Shown: positions 15,985 to 23,689 of the stretch, piece by piece | How the letters are laid out: the number at the start of each line of letters is the position of its first letter | How positions within the stretch are numbered: position 1 is the stretch's first letter | NCBI RefSeq assembly: GCF_005952805.1 | Contig: NZ_CP040709.1 | Span: 62,001-126,000, forward strand | Origin: Inhella inkyongensis | GTDB taxonomy: Bacteria; Pseudomonadota; Gammaproteobacteria; Burkholderiales; Burkholderiaceae_C | Direction of reading: 5' to 3' | Length of the DNA stretch: 64,000 nt | Made by a program: the position numbers and the translations under genes | The notes under the pieces: model-generated | Told to the model about the DNA's origin: nothing | Database searches by the model: none | Seen by the model: the letters and a program-made list of their open reading frames with translations, nothing else

Positions 15985-17163
15985 TCAGAAGCTGAAGTCC
16001 TTCACCGCGTTGCCGGTGAGGGTCAGGTCGAAGGACTGCACCGGCTTGTCGCCGGCCTTGGCTTCCAGCTTGTACTTGCCGGCCTCGCTGACGCTGGGCG
16101 CCCAGGGGAAGCTGGTGGCGCCGGCCTGATAGGCCAGCTGCACCGGCGCGGCGGTAGGCAGGCGCAGCGTGTAGCGGCCGGTGCTGGCATCGGCCGCCGC
16201 ATAGGCCGCCTCGACCGCCGGGCCGCCGCTCAGGTTTTGCAGCGCGCGCACGCTACCCGACGTGCTGGTCACCTGGCCATTCAGCGTGATCACGCCGCTG
16301 AGCTCGGCCATCGCGCTGGCGGGCGGAATCAATCGGGCCGCCTCACCGCCCAGCGTGGTGATGGCCGTGGTGGTGACGGGCACCCCATTCATCACCGCCG
16401 TCGCGCGGCCATTGGCGCTGATCACCAACTGGTAGTTGCCGGCCGGCACGGGGTAGAGCACGAACTTGCCGCTGGCGTCGGTGGGCGTGGCGCGCAGGGG
16501 CAGGCCGTTTTGCTGCACCGACACGGTAGCCGCGCCATGGGCCAGGGCGCTGTCCACAAAGCCCACCACGCGCTGGCCGGCATCGCCCAGCAGGGGCAGG
16601 GCCGTGAGCACTGGCTTGAGCAGATAGCGGCCCGAATTGCCCGCCTTCACGATGGACTTGCAGGCGTCAAAGTCAATGGCCCAGTCGGCCACCTGGCCGG
16701 CGGCCACCGTGATGGCCGTGTTGATCTTCAGCCCGCTTTGCAGGGCGCTGGGCGTTTCCAGCTCCAGCTCACTGGTGGCGCCGGCCGGCACCACCGCATT
16801 GGCCAGGGGGGTGGCGCCGCCGTTCTCGGCCAGCACCAGGCGCAGCTGCTGATAGCTGCCGGCCGGCAGGCGCGCCTCACCCAGCGCGGCCAGCGTTCCG
16901 TTGGTCAAGGTCAGCAGGTCCACCCGCAGCGGTGCGGCGGGGGTGATGTCCACCCAACCGCCATCGTTTTCGCCGGCCGAGCTGCTGGTATGCACCCGCA
17001 CCCGCTGCACGGTCACAAACACCTTGCTCATGCCGCAGGCCGGCGCGTCGGCCAGCGAAAGGCGCAGCGTGCCCAGGGTGTTGATCGGTGCCCCGGCATC
17101 GCCTCCACCCCCGCCGCAGGCACTCAACAGGGCGGTCCAGGCCAACAGACTCCATGCACGCAT
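15985..17163 (-). CDS. DUF4382 domain lipoprotein
   Basis: 392 residues from the ATG at 17163, with AGGAG eight bases upstream. The signal sequence ends in the lipobox LLSAC followed by GGGGG. The first domain (about 30-180) opens with GTLRLSLADAPACGMSKVFV and runs through VDLLTLTNG and LPAGSYQQLRLVL, which matches DUF4382. A carboxypeptidase-regulatory-like beta domain follows (about 200-270, GKFVLYPVPAGNYQLVI). It is probably outer-membrane anchored in the periplasm. The function is unknown. Like the DUF5666 lipoprotein at 7381, it has a poly-Gly stretch right after the lipidated Cys. Confidence 0.82.
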   Translation of the reverse strand: MRAWSLLAWTALLSACGGGGGDAGAPINTLGTLRLSLADAPACGMSKVFVTVQRVRVHTSSSAGENDGGWVDITPAAPLRVDLLTLTNGTLAALGEARLPAGSYQQLRLVLAENGGATPLANAVVPAGATSELELETPSALQSGLKINTAITVAAGQVADWAIDFDACKSIVKAGNSGRYLLKPVLTALPLLGDAGQRVVGFVDSALAHGAATVSVQQNGLPLRATPTDASGKFVLYPVPAGNYQLVISANGRATAVMNGVPVTTTAITTLGGEAARLIPPASAMAELSGVITLNGQVTSTSGSVRALQNLSGGPAVEAAYAAADASTGRYTLRLPTAAPVQLAYQAGATSFPWAPSVSEAGKYKLEAKAGDKPVQSFDLTLTGNAVKDFSF

Positions 17164-17239
17164 ACGAACTCCTCGAACAGCAGCTAGTGTGCCGGCGCCG
17201 AAGCGCGTGAGCCCCGCGGGCTCACCATCGCTTACCAAG

Positions 17240-17995
17240 TCAAGGAGCGTCCACGCGGTAGCGCTTGAGCAGGGCCTGGTACTCGGGCGTGCGCCGGTAA
17301 GCCACCAGCGCCTCGGCCATGCGCTGCGCCAAACCGGTGGCGGCGCGCACCTTGGAGAACGCCAGATAGTTGTGCATGCGCTGAATCGGCGGGCTCAAGC
17401 CCTGCACCGCCTGCGCCTCGGGCCGGCCGCCATAGCTGCCCTGAAAGTCGGTCCAGTTCAGCACCGCCACATCGGCCGCGCCTTCGTGCAACAGGCGCAG
17501 CAAGTCGTCCAGATTGCGCGCTTCGAGCTTTTTCACCTGGTCCACCGCGGGCACACCGAACTGAAAGCCCCGGATGGCGATGGGTTTGCGAATGCTGCCC
17601 AGAAAGCGCGGCAGATCGCCGTCGAAACGGATGCGCTCCGCCTGTTCGCGCCGCACCACAAAGCGCAGCTCGGTGCTGCTCAGGCGGTTGTCGTCCAGGA
17701 AGATCGCCCAGGCCTCGCGCTCGGGCGTGCGCGAGACATAGGTGGCGGCGTCGGCCTGACCCAGCTCCAGCTCGCGCAGCGCGCGCTTCCAGGGCAAGCG
17801 CTGCCACTGCACCTTCAGGCCCGCGCGTGCCGCCGCCGCCTCCACCAGCTCGATGTGCAAGCCGGCCTCGCGACCCTCCTGCTGCATCTCGAAGGGTGGG
17901 AAGTCGAGTTCGCCGCGCACCACCTTCAACACCGCCTCGGCCTGGGCACACCCCACCCAGAGCCCGAGCAGACCGACCATCAGCGCTCTGAACAT
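17240..17995 (-). CDS. Periplasmic amino-acid-type binding protein (SBP_bac_3)
   Basis: 251 residues from the ATG at 17995, with a signal peptide cleaved near AQAEA. The mature protein begins VLKVVRGELDFPPFE, then GLHIELVEAAAARAGLKVQW and RALRELELGQADAATYVSRT, which are the lobe 1 blocks of family 3 solute-binding proteins. No permease or ATPase gene is nearby. Many such orphan proteins in Proteobacteria serve sensory or other periplasmic roles rather than uptake. It is on the same strand as the DUF4382 gene 76 bases downstream. Confidence 0.8.
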   Translation of the reverse strand: MFRALMVGLLGLWVGCAQAEAVLKVVRGELDFPPFEMQQEGREAGLHIELVEAAAARAGLKVQWQRLPWKRALRELELGQADAATYVSRTPEREAWAIFLDDNRLSSTELRFVVRREQAERIRFDGDLPRFLGSIRKPIAIRGFQFGVPAVDQVKKLEARNLDDLLRLLHEGAADVAVLNWTDFQGSYGGRPEAQAVQGLSPPIQRMHNYLAFSKVRAATGLAQRMAEALVAYRRTPEYQALLKRYRVDAP

Positions 17996-18035
17996 GGACA
18001 CCTCGGGTGTGCAGAAGGAGGGAAGACTGTAACGA

Positions 18036-18587
18036 TCAGCCGGCGTCAATGCGGTCGATGCGGTAGAGCACGTGCTCGCGCAAGGCGGAGCCCTCGGGCA
18101 CCCGCGGATGCTCAAAGCGCAGCCCGGTGTCGTGCATGCCGATGCGCGTCATCACCGCCCGCGAGCGGACATTGGCCGGCACCGTGAACGAGACGATGGA
18201 CGCGAGATCCAGCTGTTCAAAGCCGAATGCCAAGGCCGCAGAGGCGGCCTCGCTGGCATAGCCCTGGCCCCAGGCACTGCGCGCCAGGCGCCAGCCCACT
18301 TCGATGGCGGGCATGAAGCTCGCCTCAAAGCCTGGATCGGCCAGACCCACAAAGCCGATGAAGGGCGCACCACCCTGCACCTCCACCGCCCACAGGCCCC
18401 AACCCTGCGCGTCCAGCTTGGCGCGGATGCGCGCGGCCTGCGCATCGCTTTGCTCACGCGTCAGCAGCGCCGGGAAGTGGCGCATCACCTCAGGGTCGGC
18501 GTTCAGCGCCGCATAGGCCGGCAAGTCCTCATCGCGCCAGGGGCGCAGCAGCAAACGCGGCGTGCGCAGGCTGTGCATGGCCCTCAT
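18036..18587 (-). CDS. GNAT family N-acetyltransferase (RimJ/RimL-like)
   Basis: 183 residues. Family blocks: LRTPRLLLRPWRDEDLPAYA at the N terminus, GWRLARSAWGQGYASEAASA holding the acetyl-CoA loop (WGQGYAS), and ASIVSFTVPANVRSRAVMTR with IGM. These define the RimJ/RimL branch that acetylates protein N termini or small amines. The ATG overlaps the stop of the VOC gene upstream (ATGA, 18584-18587), so the two are coupled. The substrate is unknown. Confidence 0.9.
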   Translation of the reverse strand: MRAMHSLRTPRLLLRPWRDEDLPAYAALNADPEVMRHFPALLTREQSDAQAARIRAKLDAQGWGLWAVEVQGGAPFIGFVGLADPGFEASFMPAIEVGWRLARSAWGQGYASEAASAALAFGFEQLDLASIVSFTVPANVRSRAVMTRIGMHDTGLRFEHPRVPEGSALREHVLYRIDRIDAG

Positions 18588-18970
18588 TGCCCCTCAGGCG
18601 GTTGCCACAGCTCCAGCTTGTTGCCCTCGGGGTCGACGACCCAGCCGAACTTGCCGAACTCGCTCTCATCGACCTTGTCGTCCACCTGCACGCCCTCGCT
18701 GCGCAACACCGCCAGCAGCGCATTCAGATCGGCCACGCGGTAATTCACCATGAAGGGCGCGGTGCTGGGGGCGAAGTAGCTGGTGTCGTCCTTGAAGGGG
18801 CTCCACACCGTGGTGCCCACGCCCTCAGGGTTGTGCGCCCCCTGCCAAACAAAGGCCGCGCCGCCCCAGTCCTGCACATCGATACCCAAATGCTTGCGGT
18901 ACCACTCGCCCAGGGCCTTGGGGTCCTTGGCCTTGAAGAAGATGCCGCCAATACCGGTGACGCGCTGCAT
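18584..18970 (-). CDS. VOC family protein
   Basis: 128 residues, a single glyoxalase-fold protein: GIGGIFFKAKDPKALGEWYR at the start (KAKDP is typical of the YycE/glyoxalase-like group), FMVNYRVADLNALLAVL opening the second module, and WVVDPEGNKLELWQPPEG at the end (DPEGNKLELWQP). The enzyme activity cannot be told from sequence. It is the first gene of a two-gene unit with the acetyltransferase at 18036. Confidence 0.88.
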   Translation of the reverse strand: MQRVTGIGGIFFKAKDPKALGEWYRKHLGIDVQDWGGAAFVWQGAHNPEGVGTTVWSPFKDDTSYFAPSTAPFMVNYRVADLNALLAVLRSEGVQVDDKVDESEFGKFGWVVDPEGNKLELWQPPEGQ

Positions 18971-19091
18971 GGGAACCCCGCTGCTGCTGAAGGAACAGCC
19001 AGTCTAGGCTGCCAACTACGGTGCTCGCCGTAGTGCCTTTGGCGACCCCGCTTCCTAGAGTGGTGGGCTCCTCCACTCTGTTGATTGATCC

Positions 19092-19697
19092 ATGACGATT
19101 CGAACAAGATGGGCCGCCCTGCTGCTGGCCGCCGCCTGCAGCGGCGCCGCCCAGGCCGCCCCCGCCCCCTACACGGGCGCGGGCGAAGAAGCCCCGGCGC
19201 CCGGCCCCCTGGTGGCCACCCAGAGCGGCCAGCTGGTGGTGTATTTCAGCGGCCTGGCCGGCGGCTACGACAACTGGCTGGGCGTGCTGGTCAATGGCCA
19301 ACAGCGCCCCCTGGGCCTGAGCAATCAGACCTCCACCTACGGCCAAAGCTTTTCCTTCGGCCAGGTGAGCGCCGGCGACAGCCTGAACTTCTTCATCCAG
19401 ATCGGCAACGAACCGGGCGAGACCGAGGTCGAGCGCTACTACAGCGACATCAGCTGGAACTTGGACGGCGTGAACCACGCCTTCCTGAGCGACTACAGCG
19501 GCGACAACCTGCTGCCCGCCGGCCAGCACCTGGCCTTTGAAGACCTGGACGGCGGTGGCGACTTCAACTACGCCGATCACGGCTTCGTCTACCGCATCGA
19601 ACAGGTGAGCGCCGTGCCCGAGCCCGGCAGCGCCCTGCTGGCCCTGGCCGGCCTGGGCGTGATCGGCACGCGACTGCGCCGCCGCCGCGCAGACTAA
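19092..19697 (+). CDS. PEP-CTERM protein, DUF4114-like
   Basis: 201 residues. A signal peptide (MTIRTRWAALLLAAACSGAA) precedes a beta-rich domain with LDGVNHAFLSDYSG and LAFEDLDGGGDFNYADHGFV; the latter resembles the acidic, probably calcium-binding motif of DUF4114 domains. The tail is a PEP-CTERM signal: VPEPGSALLALAGLGVIG then TRLRRRRAD, very like the tail of the metalloprotease at 4595. It is expected to be exported and processed by exosortase. Function unknown. Confidence 0.85.
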   Translation: MTIRTRWAALLLAAACSGAAQAAPAPYTGAGEEAPAPGPLVATQSGQLVVYFSGLAGGYDNWLGVLVNGQQRPLGLSNQTSTYGQSFSFGQVSAGDSLNFFIQIGNEPGETEVERYYSDISWNLDGVNHAFLSDYSGDNLLPAGQHLAFEDLDGGGDFNYADHGFVYRIEQVSAVPEPGSALLALAGLGVIGTRLRRRRAD

Positions 19698-19707
19698 GGT
19701 CTAGGGC

Positions 19708-19938
19708 TCACTGCGCGGGATCGGCATCCACCACACGCACCTGGTCCCGCGCCAGCTGCACCACATCCCCGGCGCGCAGCTTGCGCCCGCGCCGGGTCTC
19801 CACCTCACCATTCACGCGCACCTCGCCGGCGGCAATCACCGCGCGCGACAAATCGCGTTGCTCGTTCAAATCGGCGGCCTTGATCAAGGCCTCCAGCGTG
19901 ATGTGCTCGCCGCGCAGGGCGAAGGGACGGGGGTTCAT
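19708..19938 (-). CDS. RNA-binding S4 domain protein (YbcJ-like)
   Basis: 76 residues from the ATG at 19938. The S4 pattern is clear: ITLEALIKAADLNEQRDLSR, then VIAAGEVRVNGEVETRRGRK and LRAGDVVQL. These short free-standing S4 proteins (YbcJ type) bind RNA; the exact target is unknown. It is 28 bases downstream of the zinc-ribbon gene on the same strand and was probably its operon partner before the inverted-repeat element inserted upstream. Confidence 0.88.
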   Translation of the reverse strand: MNPRPFALRGEHITLEALIKAADLNEQRDLSRAVIAAGEVRVNGEVETRRGRKLRAGDVVQLARDQVRVVDADPAQ

Positions 19939-19966
19939 GGGCGCATTGTCGGCGCCGGGCTGCGGC

Positions 19967-20278
19967 TCAGTCCTCACCCCGGTCAACGAGCAGCCAGCGC
20001 GGAATGTGCCGGTAGGAGGACATCGCGAACTCGTGCACGTCGTGGATGCAGCGCACCTGTTGGTGGCAGAGCCGGCACTCGAAGTTGGAGTAGTCCTGCT
20101 CCCAGGCCTGCAACGGCCCCATGGCCTGCTGGAACGCACGCTCCACCGCCTCGGGGGCGAAGGCCTGCTTCCAGCCGAGCCGGAACTCGGTGATGGCATC
20201 GCAGCCCGGGCACCAATAGGTGGGCGTGGCGCCAAAGGCCCGCTCACCCGTCAGTCGGTCGGCCGGCGCCAGGCGCAC
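19967..20278 (-). CDS. Zinc-ribbon-like protein with N terminus displaced by an insertion
   Basis: 103 residues if translation begins at the GTG at 20278. Two cysteine pairs are visible (CPGC near 23, CRLC near 68) plus an extra Cys-His (CIHDVHEF), suggesting a small zinc-binding protein; I do not know the family. The present start is probably not original. An inverted-repeat element (20279-20550) lies directly upstream. If it is removed with one TA copy, the frame continues without a break to an ATG at 20581, adding MIERVDALERL. That ATG overlaps the stop of a further upstream reading frame (ATGA). The native protein was therefore about 114 residues and coupled to an upstream gene. Confidence 0.6.
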   Translation of the reverse strand: MRLAPADRLTGERAFGATPTYWCPGCDAITEFRLGWKQAFAPEAVERAFQQAMGPLQAWEQDYSNFECRLCHQQVRCIHDVHEFAMSSYRHIPRWLLVDRGED

Positions 20279-20550
20279 TAGGGCCTGTTCACACTAAGCG
20301 AGGCCGCGTGAAAGGGCCTTGCCGGCTGGCAGCCTAGGCGCGCGGCGCTGCCCAGGCTGGGCGCCTGGGCGAGCCGTGCAACGACGGATGGCGGCCGGCA
20401 AGACCCTTTCCCCTCGGGTTGCCACCAGACAAGGGCGCCCACTTTGTTGCGAAGCTCGCTGGGGCAATGAGCCCCAGCTTCACTTCGCGCCGCGTTGGCG
20501 CCCTTTCTGGATGGCAACGCGCTGGCCTCCATTAGTGTGAACAGGCCCTA
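20279..20550. mobile_element. 270-bp MITE-like inverted-repeat element with TA duplication
   Basis: The ends are perfect inverted repeats: CTAGGGCCTGTTCACACTAA at 20278-20297 and its complement at 20532-20551, extending to 28 bases with two mismatches (GAGGCC after two changed bases). The outermost TA on each side fits a 2-bp target duplication, as made by IS630/Tc1- and some IS5-group transposases. Inside are two long imperfect hairpins: one between GAAAGGGCCTTGCCGGC (from about 20309) and its complement ending about 20410, and one between GTTGCCACCAGACAAGGGCG (from about 20420) and its complement ending about 20519. There is no transposase gene, so it would be non-autonomous. It interrupts the zinc-ribbon gene at 19967. 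Confidence 0.75.
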
Positions 20551-20551
20551 G

Positions 20552-20581
20552 CCGCTCCAGGGCGTCCACGCGCTCGATCAT
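20552..20581 (-). pseudogene. Detached 5' end of the zinc-ribbon gene
   Basis: Ten codons (ATG ATC GAG ... CGG, MIERVDALER) upstream of the MITE-like element. Read through the restored target site (C-TA-GTG) they join in frame to the gene at 19967. With the element in place the frame runs into it and stops at a TGA after 24 further codons. The ATG overlaps the stop codon of the remnant at 20578. Confidence 0.6.
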
Positions 20582-20820
20582 GGGGCGTGGCCCGGGACCC
20601 AGGCTTGGGCACGCAATGTGGGCCAATCACCTCCCGCCAAGCATTGCCACAGCGCCAGCGCCTGCTGCGGCGATACCCCGGCCAGATGCCAGAGGCCTTC
20701 ATCGGCTTCGGCGTTCTCCAGGATCAAGGGAGGGCCTGCAGGGTGGCGCTGTCCGGATCGGCCAGGGCGGCGCTTTGGAGGTCGTAGGCGAAGCAGGTCA
20801 CTGGACAGACATCACCTGGG
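20578..20820 (-). pseudogene. Frameshifted C-terminal gene remnant
   Basis: Two overlapping minus-strand frames read like one protein. One gives FAYDLQSAALADPDSATLQA before a TGA near 20725. The next frame continues LILENAEADEGLWHLAGV, QQALALWQCLAGGDWPTLRA and ends QAWVPGHAP at a TGA (20578-20580). A single missing base near 20722-20728 would join them. Composition and codon use are those of the high-GC genes, not of the cassette array next to it. The 5' end is not recognisable above about 20820. The stop overlaps the original ATG of the zinc-ribbon gene, so both were one operon. The protein family is not recognised. Confidence 0.5.
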
Positions 20821-20973
20821 AGAGAAAAGGTCTCATAGGCGCTCGGCCAAGCAGGGCTTAGTGCACGCGAAGCGCTGGCCTCGGCTCATGGCCCTTGAAA
20901 TTTGAGGCCAGACTCCGGAGCGCCGCTCACGGAGCGGCGCAATTGGATGTGACGAAACGGCGCATGGCCTTGG

Positions 20974-21040
20974 GCCCAACGATTGACGTAACTGGCCGGC
21001 GCGGCTTTTGGCGCAGGTCCGGTTGACTGCCGGGTTGGGC
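20974..21040 (-). repeat. attC-like site D (67 bp)
   Basis: The site is bounded by the consensus integron core boxes GCCCAAC (20974-20980) and GTTGGGC (21034-21040), matching RYYYAAC and GTTRRRY. Inside, the L-type arms pair: on the minus strand AGTCAACCGG on one side and CCGGCCAGTTACGT on the other, with GCGCCAAAAGCCGCGC in the loop. It follows the stop of the gene at 21090 by 49 bases and would end the cassette array. Between it and the gene remnant (20821-20973) I see only a short GC hairpin (GCGCCGCTCACGGAGCGGCG) and no gene. Confidence 0.75.
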
Positions 21041-21089
21041 CTCAAGTGGCCGTGCGTAGGCATTGCGATAGCTTTCCCGGAAGACAACA

Positions 21090-22277
21090 CTACCGCTTGG
21101 CTCTCTGTAAGGATTGAATCTCAGCAGCAAATTGGCGCCCCTTTCGATTCAGAAAGGGTTTAAGTTCTTTCCATGAAAGCTTGAATGCTTCACCGCACGA
21201 GCCATTGCTTGTTGTGGGTATTTCGAAGACGATTCCATCGCTGGCAAGTTTGAGTTGGTACGAATAGCTACCCGGCTGATGCTGCCCATAGCAGCGCTCC
21301 AGGTCGTCCATGCTTAAATGAACCCCGGGATCTCCTTGCCCAAATCGACTTGCGATGAAGTTATCCAAGGCATCGGGCAACTTTCCCTCCGTCAGAAGAT
21401 GATCACCATCATTTACTGCTTCTGCACCCTTGATCCATGAAAACAGGCTTTCCTGTTTCCCGGTCGTCAGATCCCACGTGTAAGTTCGCTCGGACAAATG
21501 AATACTACTTTGGCGACAGTCCACTACGCTTTGTCTCGTGACGCTAATCCATCGGCCCACAACTGCTACGCCAACCTCCTGAAAATCAATTCCCTCGCCT
21601 GCAGTATCATTCATTGCTATAGATCGGCAAGACAAACCCATTTGGCCTTGTTTTTCAATTCGTTCGCGGATTGACTTGTTGATTGCTGCAATCGCCGAAT
21701 TATTTCCGAGTAGCTCGATGGTTTCCCAATATTGCTGACGCCCTTTGTAGTCACTGCCTCTTCCAGAAGGCAAAGCATCAGTGACGATTCGATACTTGAC
21801 GTTGCCCACAGAAACGACAGGGCCATGAATTGTCTTAACGGATGCAACGATAGCTTCGTTGTATGCGTTGCTTCCGCACGGGTTCATTCCATCAGCGGAA
21901 TCAGCGGCGGATAGTGCAACCCGTGTTAGCTGGACAGCCAGCTTTCGGGAGTCGTCGGTGCTTCTCCATGTACCTTTGATTTGGTCAGATGAGGTGCTTT
22001 CGATCTGCAAAATTCCATCCGCCTCGCGCCAAGTAGCGCTCGTATTCGTGGCGGAATCGCCTTCGGCCCTTAGCTCAATGGGAATTAGATGCCGATGATA
22101 GTAATAGCTTGCGGATCTGCGCCCTTCGATATCGTCATTGAAACAAGCTCTGATCGAGAGCTTACCGATGCTTCCATTCCAGACACCGTGAAACGGAGAT
22201 TTGGACTGACTCGGTTCAGCAAGGGCAGGCGTTGCGAAGAGGCAACCTATTAGCAATAGTACAAATGCAGGGCGCAT
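21090..22277 (-). CDS. Exported cassette protein, possible DUF3298-like C terminus
   Basis: 395 residues with a signal peptide (MRPAFVLLLIGCLFATPALA). The first part holds FHGVWNGSIGKLSIRACF and paired cysteines; the second, from about 140, contains VSVGNVKYRIVTDALPSGRG and later TWDLTTGKQESLFSWIKGA and WKELKPFLNRKGR, an arrangement reminiscent of periplasmic DUF3298/RsiV-type domains, though I am not sure. Base composition is clearly lower in GC than the flanking genes. It lies between attC-like sites C and D and fits one integron-type cassette. Function unknown. Confidence 0.75.
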   Translation of the reverse strand: MRPAFVLLLIGCLFATPALAEPSQSKSPFHGVWNGSIGKLSIRACFNDDIEGRRSASYYYHRHLIPIELRAEGDSATNTSATWREADGILQIESTSSDQIKGTWRSTDDSRKLAVQLTRVALSAADSADGMNPCGSNAYNEAIVASVKTIHGPVVSVGNVKYRIVTDALPSGRGSDYKGRQQYWETIELLGNNSAIAAINKSIRERIEKQGQMGLSCRSIAMNDTAGEGIDFQEVGVAVVGRWISVTRQSVVDCRQSSIHLSERTYTWDLTTGKQESLFSWIKGAEAVNDGDHLLTEGKLPDALDNFIASRFGQGDPGVHLSMDDLERCYGQHQPGSYSYQLKLASDGIVFEIPTTSNGSCGEAFKLSWKELKPFLNRKGRQFAAEIQSLQRAKR

Positions 22278-22334
22278 GGTATTTAGTTATTTTCTGATGG
22301 CAAGCGGAAAATTTGAGATGGTCGAATATTTGAG

Positions 22335-22377
22335 GCCCAACGTCCGAGGTGCGGGACGGCCGACCGAAGTGTTAGTC
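22335..22377 (-). repeat. attC-like site C (short, 43 bp)
   Basis: Core boxes GCCCAAC (22335-22341) and GTTAGTC (22371-22377) bound a GC-rich centre with CGTCCGAGGTG and CGACCGAAGTG. The length is below the usual attC range and the arms pair only partly, so this may be a degenerate or partly deleted site. It lies between the stop of the gene at 22391 and the start at 22277. Confidence 0.5.
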
Positions 22378-22390
22378 GGCCACAGGGTAG

Positions 22391-23101
22391 TCACTGGACT
22401 GACCCAAGCATCTTCTCTATTTCAAGACCGTCGAAATCAGCAATGCCCCTCAGTTTGATCGGTTTCGAGAGAGTGAATTTCCTCCAGGTTTCCTTGAATT
22501 TTTCGTCTCTACCTTCCTCTGCATTCCGATTGACGTTCTCCTTTACCAGCATCTTCTTTGTTATGAGGTTTATGCTGATTGATTTTTCAACAATAGGCCC
22601 ATCATTTTGGGAACTATCGTAGCCAACTAGCTCGAAATCGGCGTTCTGGTATCGAAACTGATAGGCCCAGAAACCGTATCTGCCATGGAAGTAGTGAACG
22701 CGCAAATTTCCTTTTTCTATAAAAACACCAAGCTCAGGCGAAAAATAAACACCACCATCTTCATTTTCAGATGAGAAACATTCTCGATTTTCCAGCGCGA
22801 GCTCGTAGCGGTCTTTTGTCCTTAGGGCGATGATGATGCCACGTCTGTTGCGATCCAGTTCCCCGCGGGACTCATCCTTGACGAAGTTAGCTTTATCCGC
22901 CGCCTTGATTATTAGAACGAAATCCGCTTGATTGTCCTTGTTTAAATCGCCCTGAATTTTCTGGACGACAACATATCCCGCTGGAACAAACTCGCTTGGC
23001 GATTTTGCTGTTCTTGGCTCAACCTGCCCGAACGCATTTGTTCCGGATGCAATGAAGACGATAAACACAAGTTTTAGCAATAGAGATCTCATTTTTCGCA
23101 T
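22391..23101 (-). CDS. Exported cassette protein of unknown function
   Basis: 236 residues; signal peptide MRKMRSLLLKLVFIVFIASG, an alternative start being the next Met. The mature part has VVVQKIQGDLNKDNQADFVL, an FG-GAP/VCBS-like calcium loop (GDLNKDNQADF), followed by RRGIIIALRTKDRYELALEN and GNLRVHYFHGRYGFWAYQFR. Similar proteins are scattered as hypothetical periplasmic proteins; the function is not known. Composition is AT-rich, with Lys, Asn and Ile frequent, quite unlike the chromosomal genes around the array. It lies between attC-like sites B and C and runs in the same direction as the other cassette genes. Confidence 0.72.
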   Translation of the reverse strand: MRKMRSLLLKLVFIVFIASGTNAFGQVEPRTAKSPSEFVPAGYVVVQKIQGDLNKDNQADFVLIIKAADKANFVKDESRGELDRNRRGIIIALRTKDRYELALENRECFSSENEDGGVYFSPELGVFIEKGNLRVHYFHGRYGFWAYQFRYQNADFELVGYDSSQNDGPIVEKSISINLITKKMLVKENVNRNAEEGRDEKFKETWRKFTLSKPIKLRGIADFDGLEIEKMLGSVQ

Positions 23102-23110
23102 GACTATGAC

Positions 23111-23179
23111 GGAAAACGTAAAGCTAACCGGCGCGAGCGGCTCCGCCGCGAAGTTTCCGGGTTGAGCAGAGAGTTATGG
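23111..23179 (-). repeat. attC-like site B (69 bp)
   Basis: The outer boxes are GGAAAAC (23111-23117) and GTTATGG (23173-23179). Only the invariant AAC/GTT parts fit the consensus, but the inner arms GCTAACCGG and CCGGGTTGAGC pair with the extra unpaired bases typical of attC, around a GC-rich loop. It starts three bases after the stop of the upstream cassette gene (23183) and ends ten bases before the next start. Confidence 0.6.
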
Positions 23180-23182
23180 AAA

Positions 23183-23608
23183 CTAGCATTCGTAAGGACT
23201 GACGGACAGTATTCGTGGAACGGACGGCTTGTTGCATCCGGCGATGCACTCATACTGCTCAGTTCTTTGCTTTCCCGTTTCGTCACACCGGTCATAACCG
23301 TTCATGGTTTTCTTGTAGGTTGCTCCTGCCAACGGCGTCCGGCCGTCCCTTTTGCAAGTAAAACCACCTTTCTTCGTGAAGAAGCACTCCTCTTCAAAAG
23401 GGAAATGGAGCACGGGCGCTCCGGGCGGCTTCTCCCCGTTTGGCTGCAATTGCCAGAAGGTAATGTGGTGGACGCCTTCGTACGCGCAACCGCCGTCGGA
23501 GATATCTATGACAACAGTTGCTGTTCGGCCAACGATGGCGTCGGAACAGGCGCTATACGACGGACTGGTAGTCATTAGGGCAGCGAGGGCGAAGATAAGT
23601 CGCTCCAT
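23183..23608 (-). CDS. Exported cysteine-rich cassette protein
   Basis: 141 residues with a signal peptide (MERLIFALAALMTTSPSYSA). The mature protein has nine cysteines (starting ACSDAIVG, with EEECFF, GFTCKRDG, YDRCDE, YECIAGC, ending SPYEC), which suggests several disulphides in an extracytoplasmic protein. I do not recognise a family. The ATG lies six bases after the GTTAGGA end of attC-like site A and the stop is three bases before site B, the compact layout expected of an integron gene cassette. Confidence 0.72.
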   Translation of the reverse strand: MERLIFALAALMTTSPSYSACSDAIVGRTATVVIDISDGGCAYEGVHHITFWQLQPNGEKPPGAPVLHFPFEEECFFTKKGGFTCKRDGRTPLAGATYKKTMNGYDRCDETGKQRTEQYECIAGCNKPSVPRILSVSPYEC

Positions 23609-23614
23609 TTATTT

Positions 23615-23687
23615 TCCTAACGGCTGAGCTAAGCGGCAGCATCAATCGCGAAGCGATTGATCTGTCCGCTTGAGCGAATAGTTAGAC
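23615..23687 (-). repeat. attC-like site A (73 bp, best match)
   Basis: This is the clearest attC in the window. On the minus strand it reads GTCTAAC, then TATTCGCTCAAGCGGACAG, a central palindrome ATCAATCGCTTCGCGATTGA, then CTGCCGCTTAGCTCAGCC and GTTAGGA. R boxes, L boxes with extrahelical bases and the variable terminal stem are all present. It starts two bases after the stop of the gene at 23690 and is followed within six bases by the next ATG. Confidence 0.85.
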
Positions 23688-23689
23688 GG

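Noticed and set aside
20278..20532. 84-residue open frame inside the MITE-like element
   Set aside because: It covers the element from end to end and depends on the hairpin sequence; no domain and no start signal. Taken as a by-product of the repeat.
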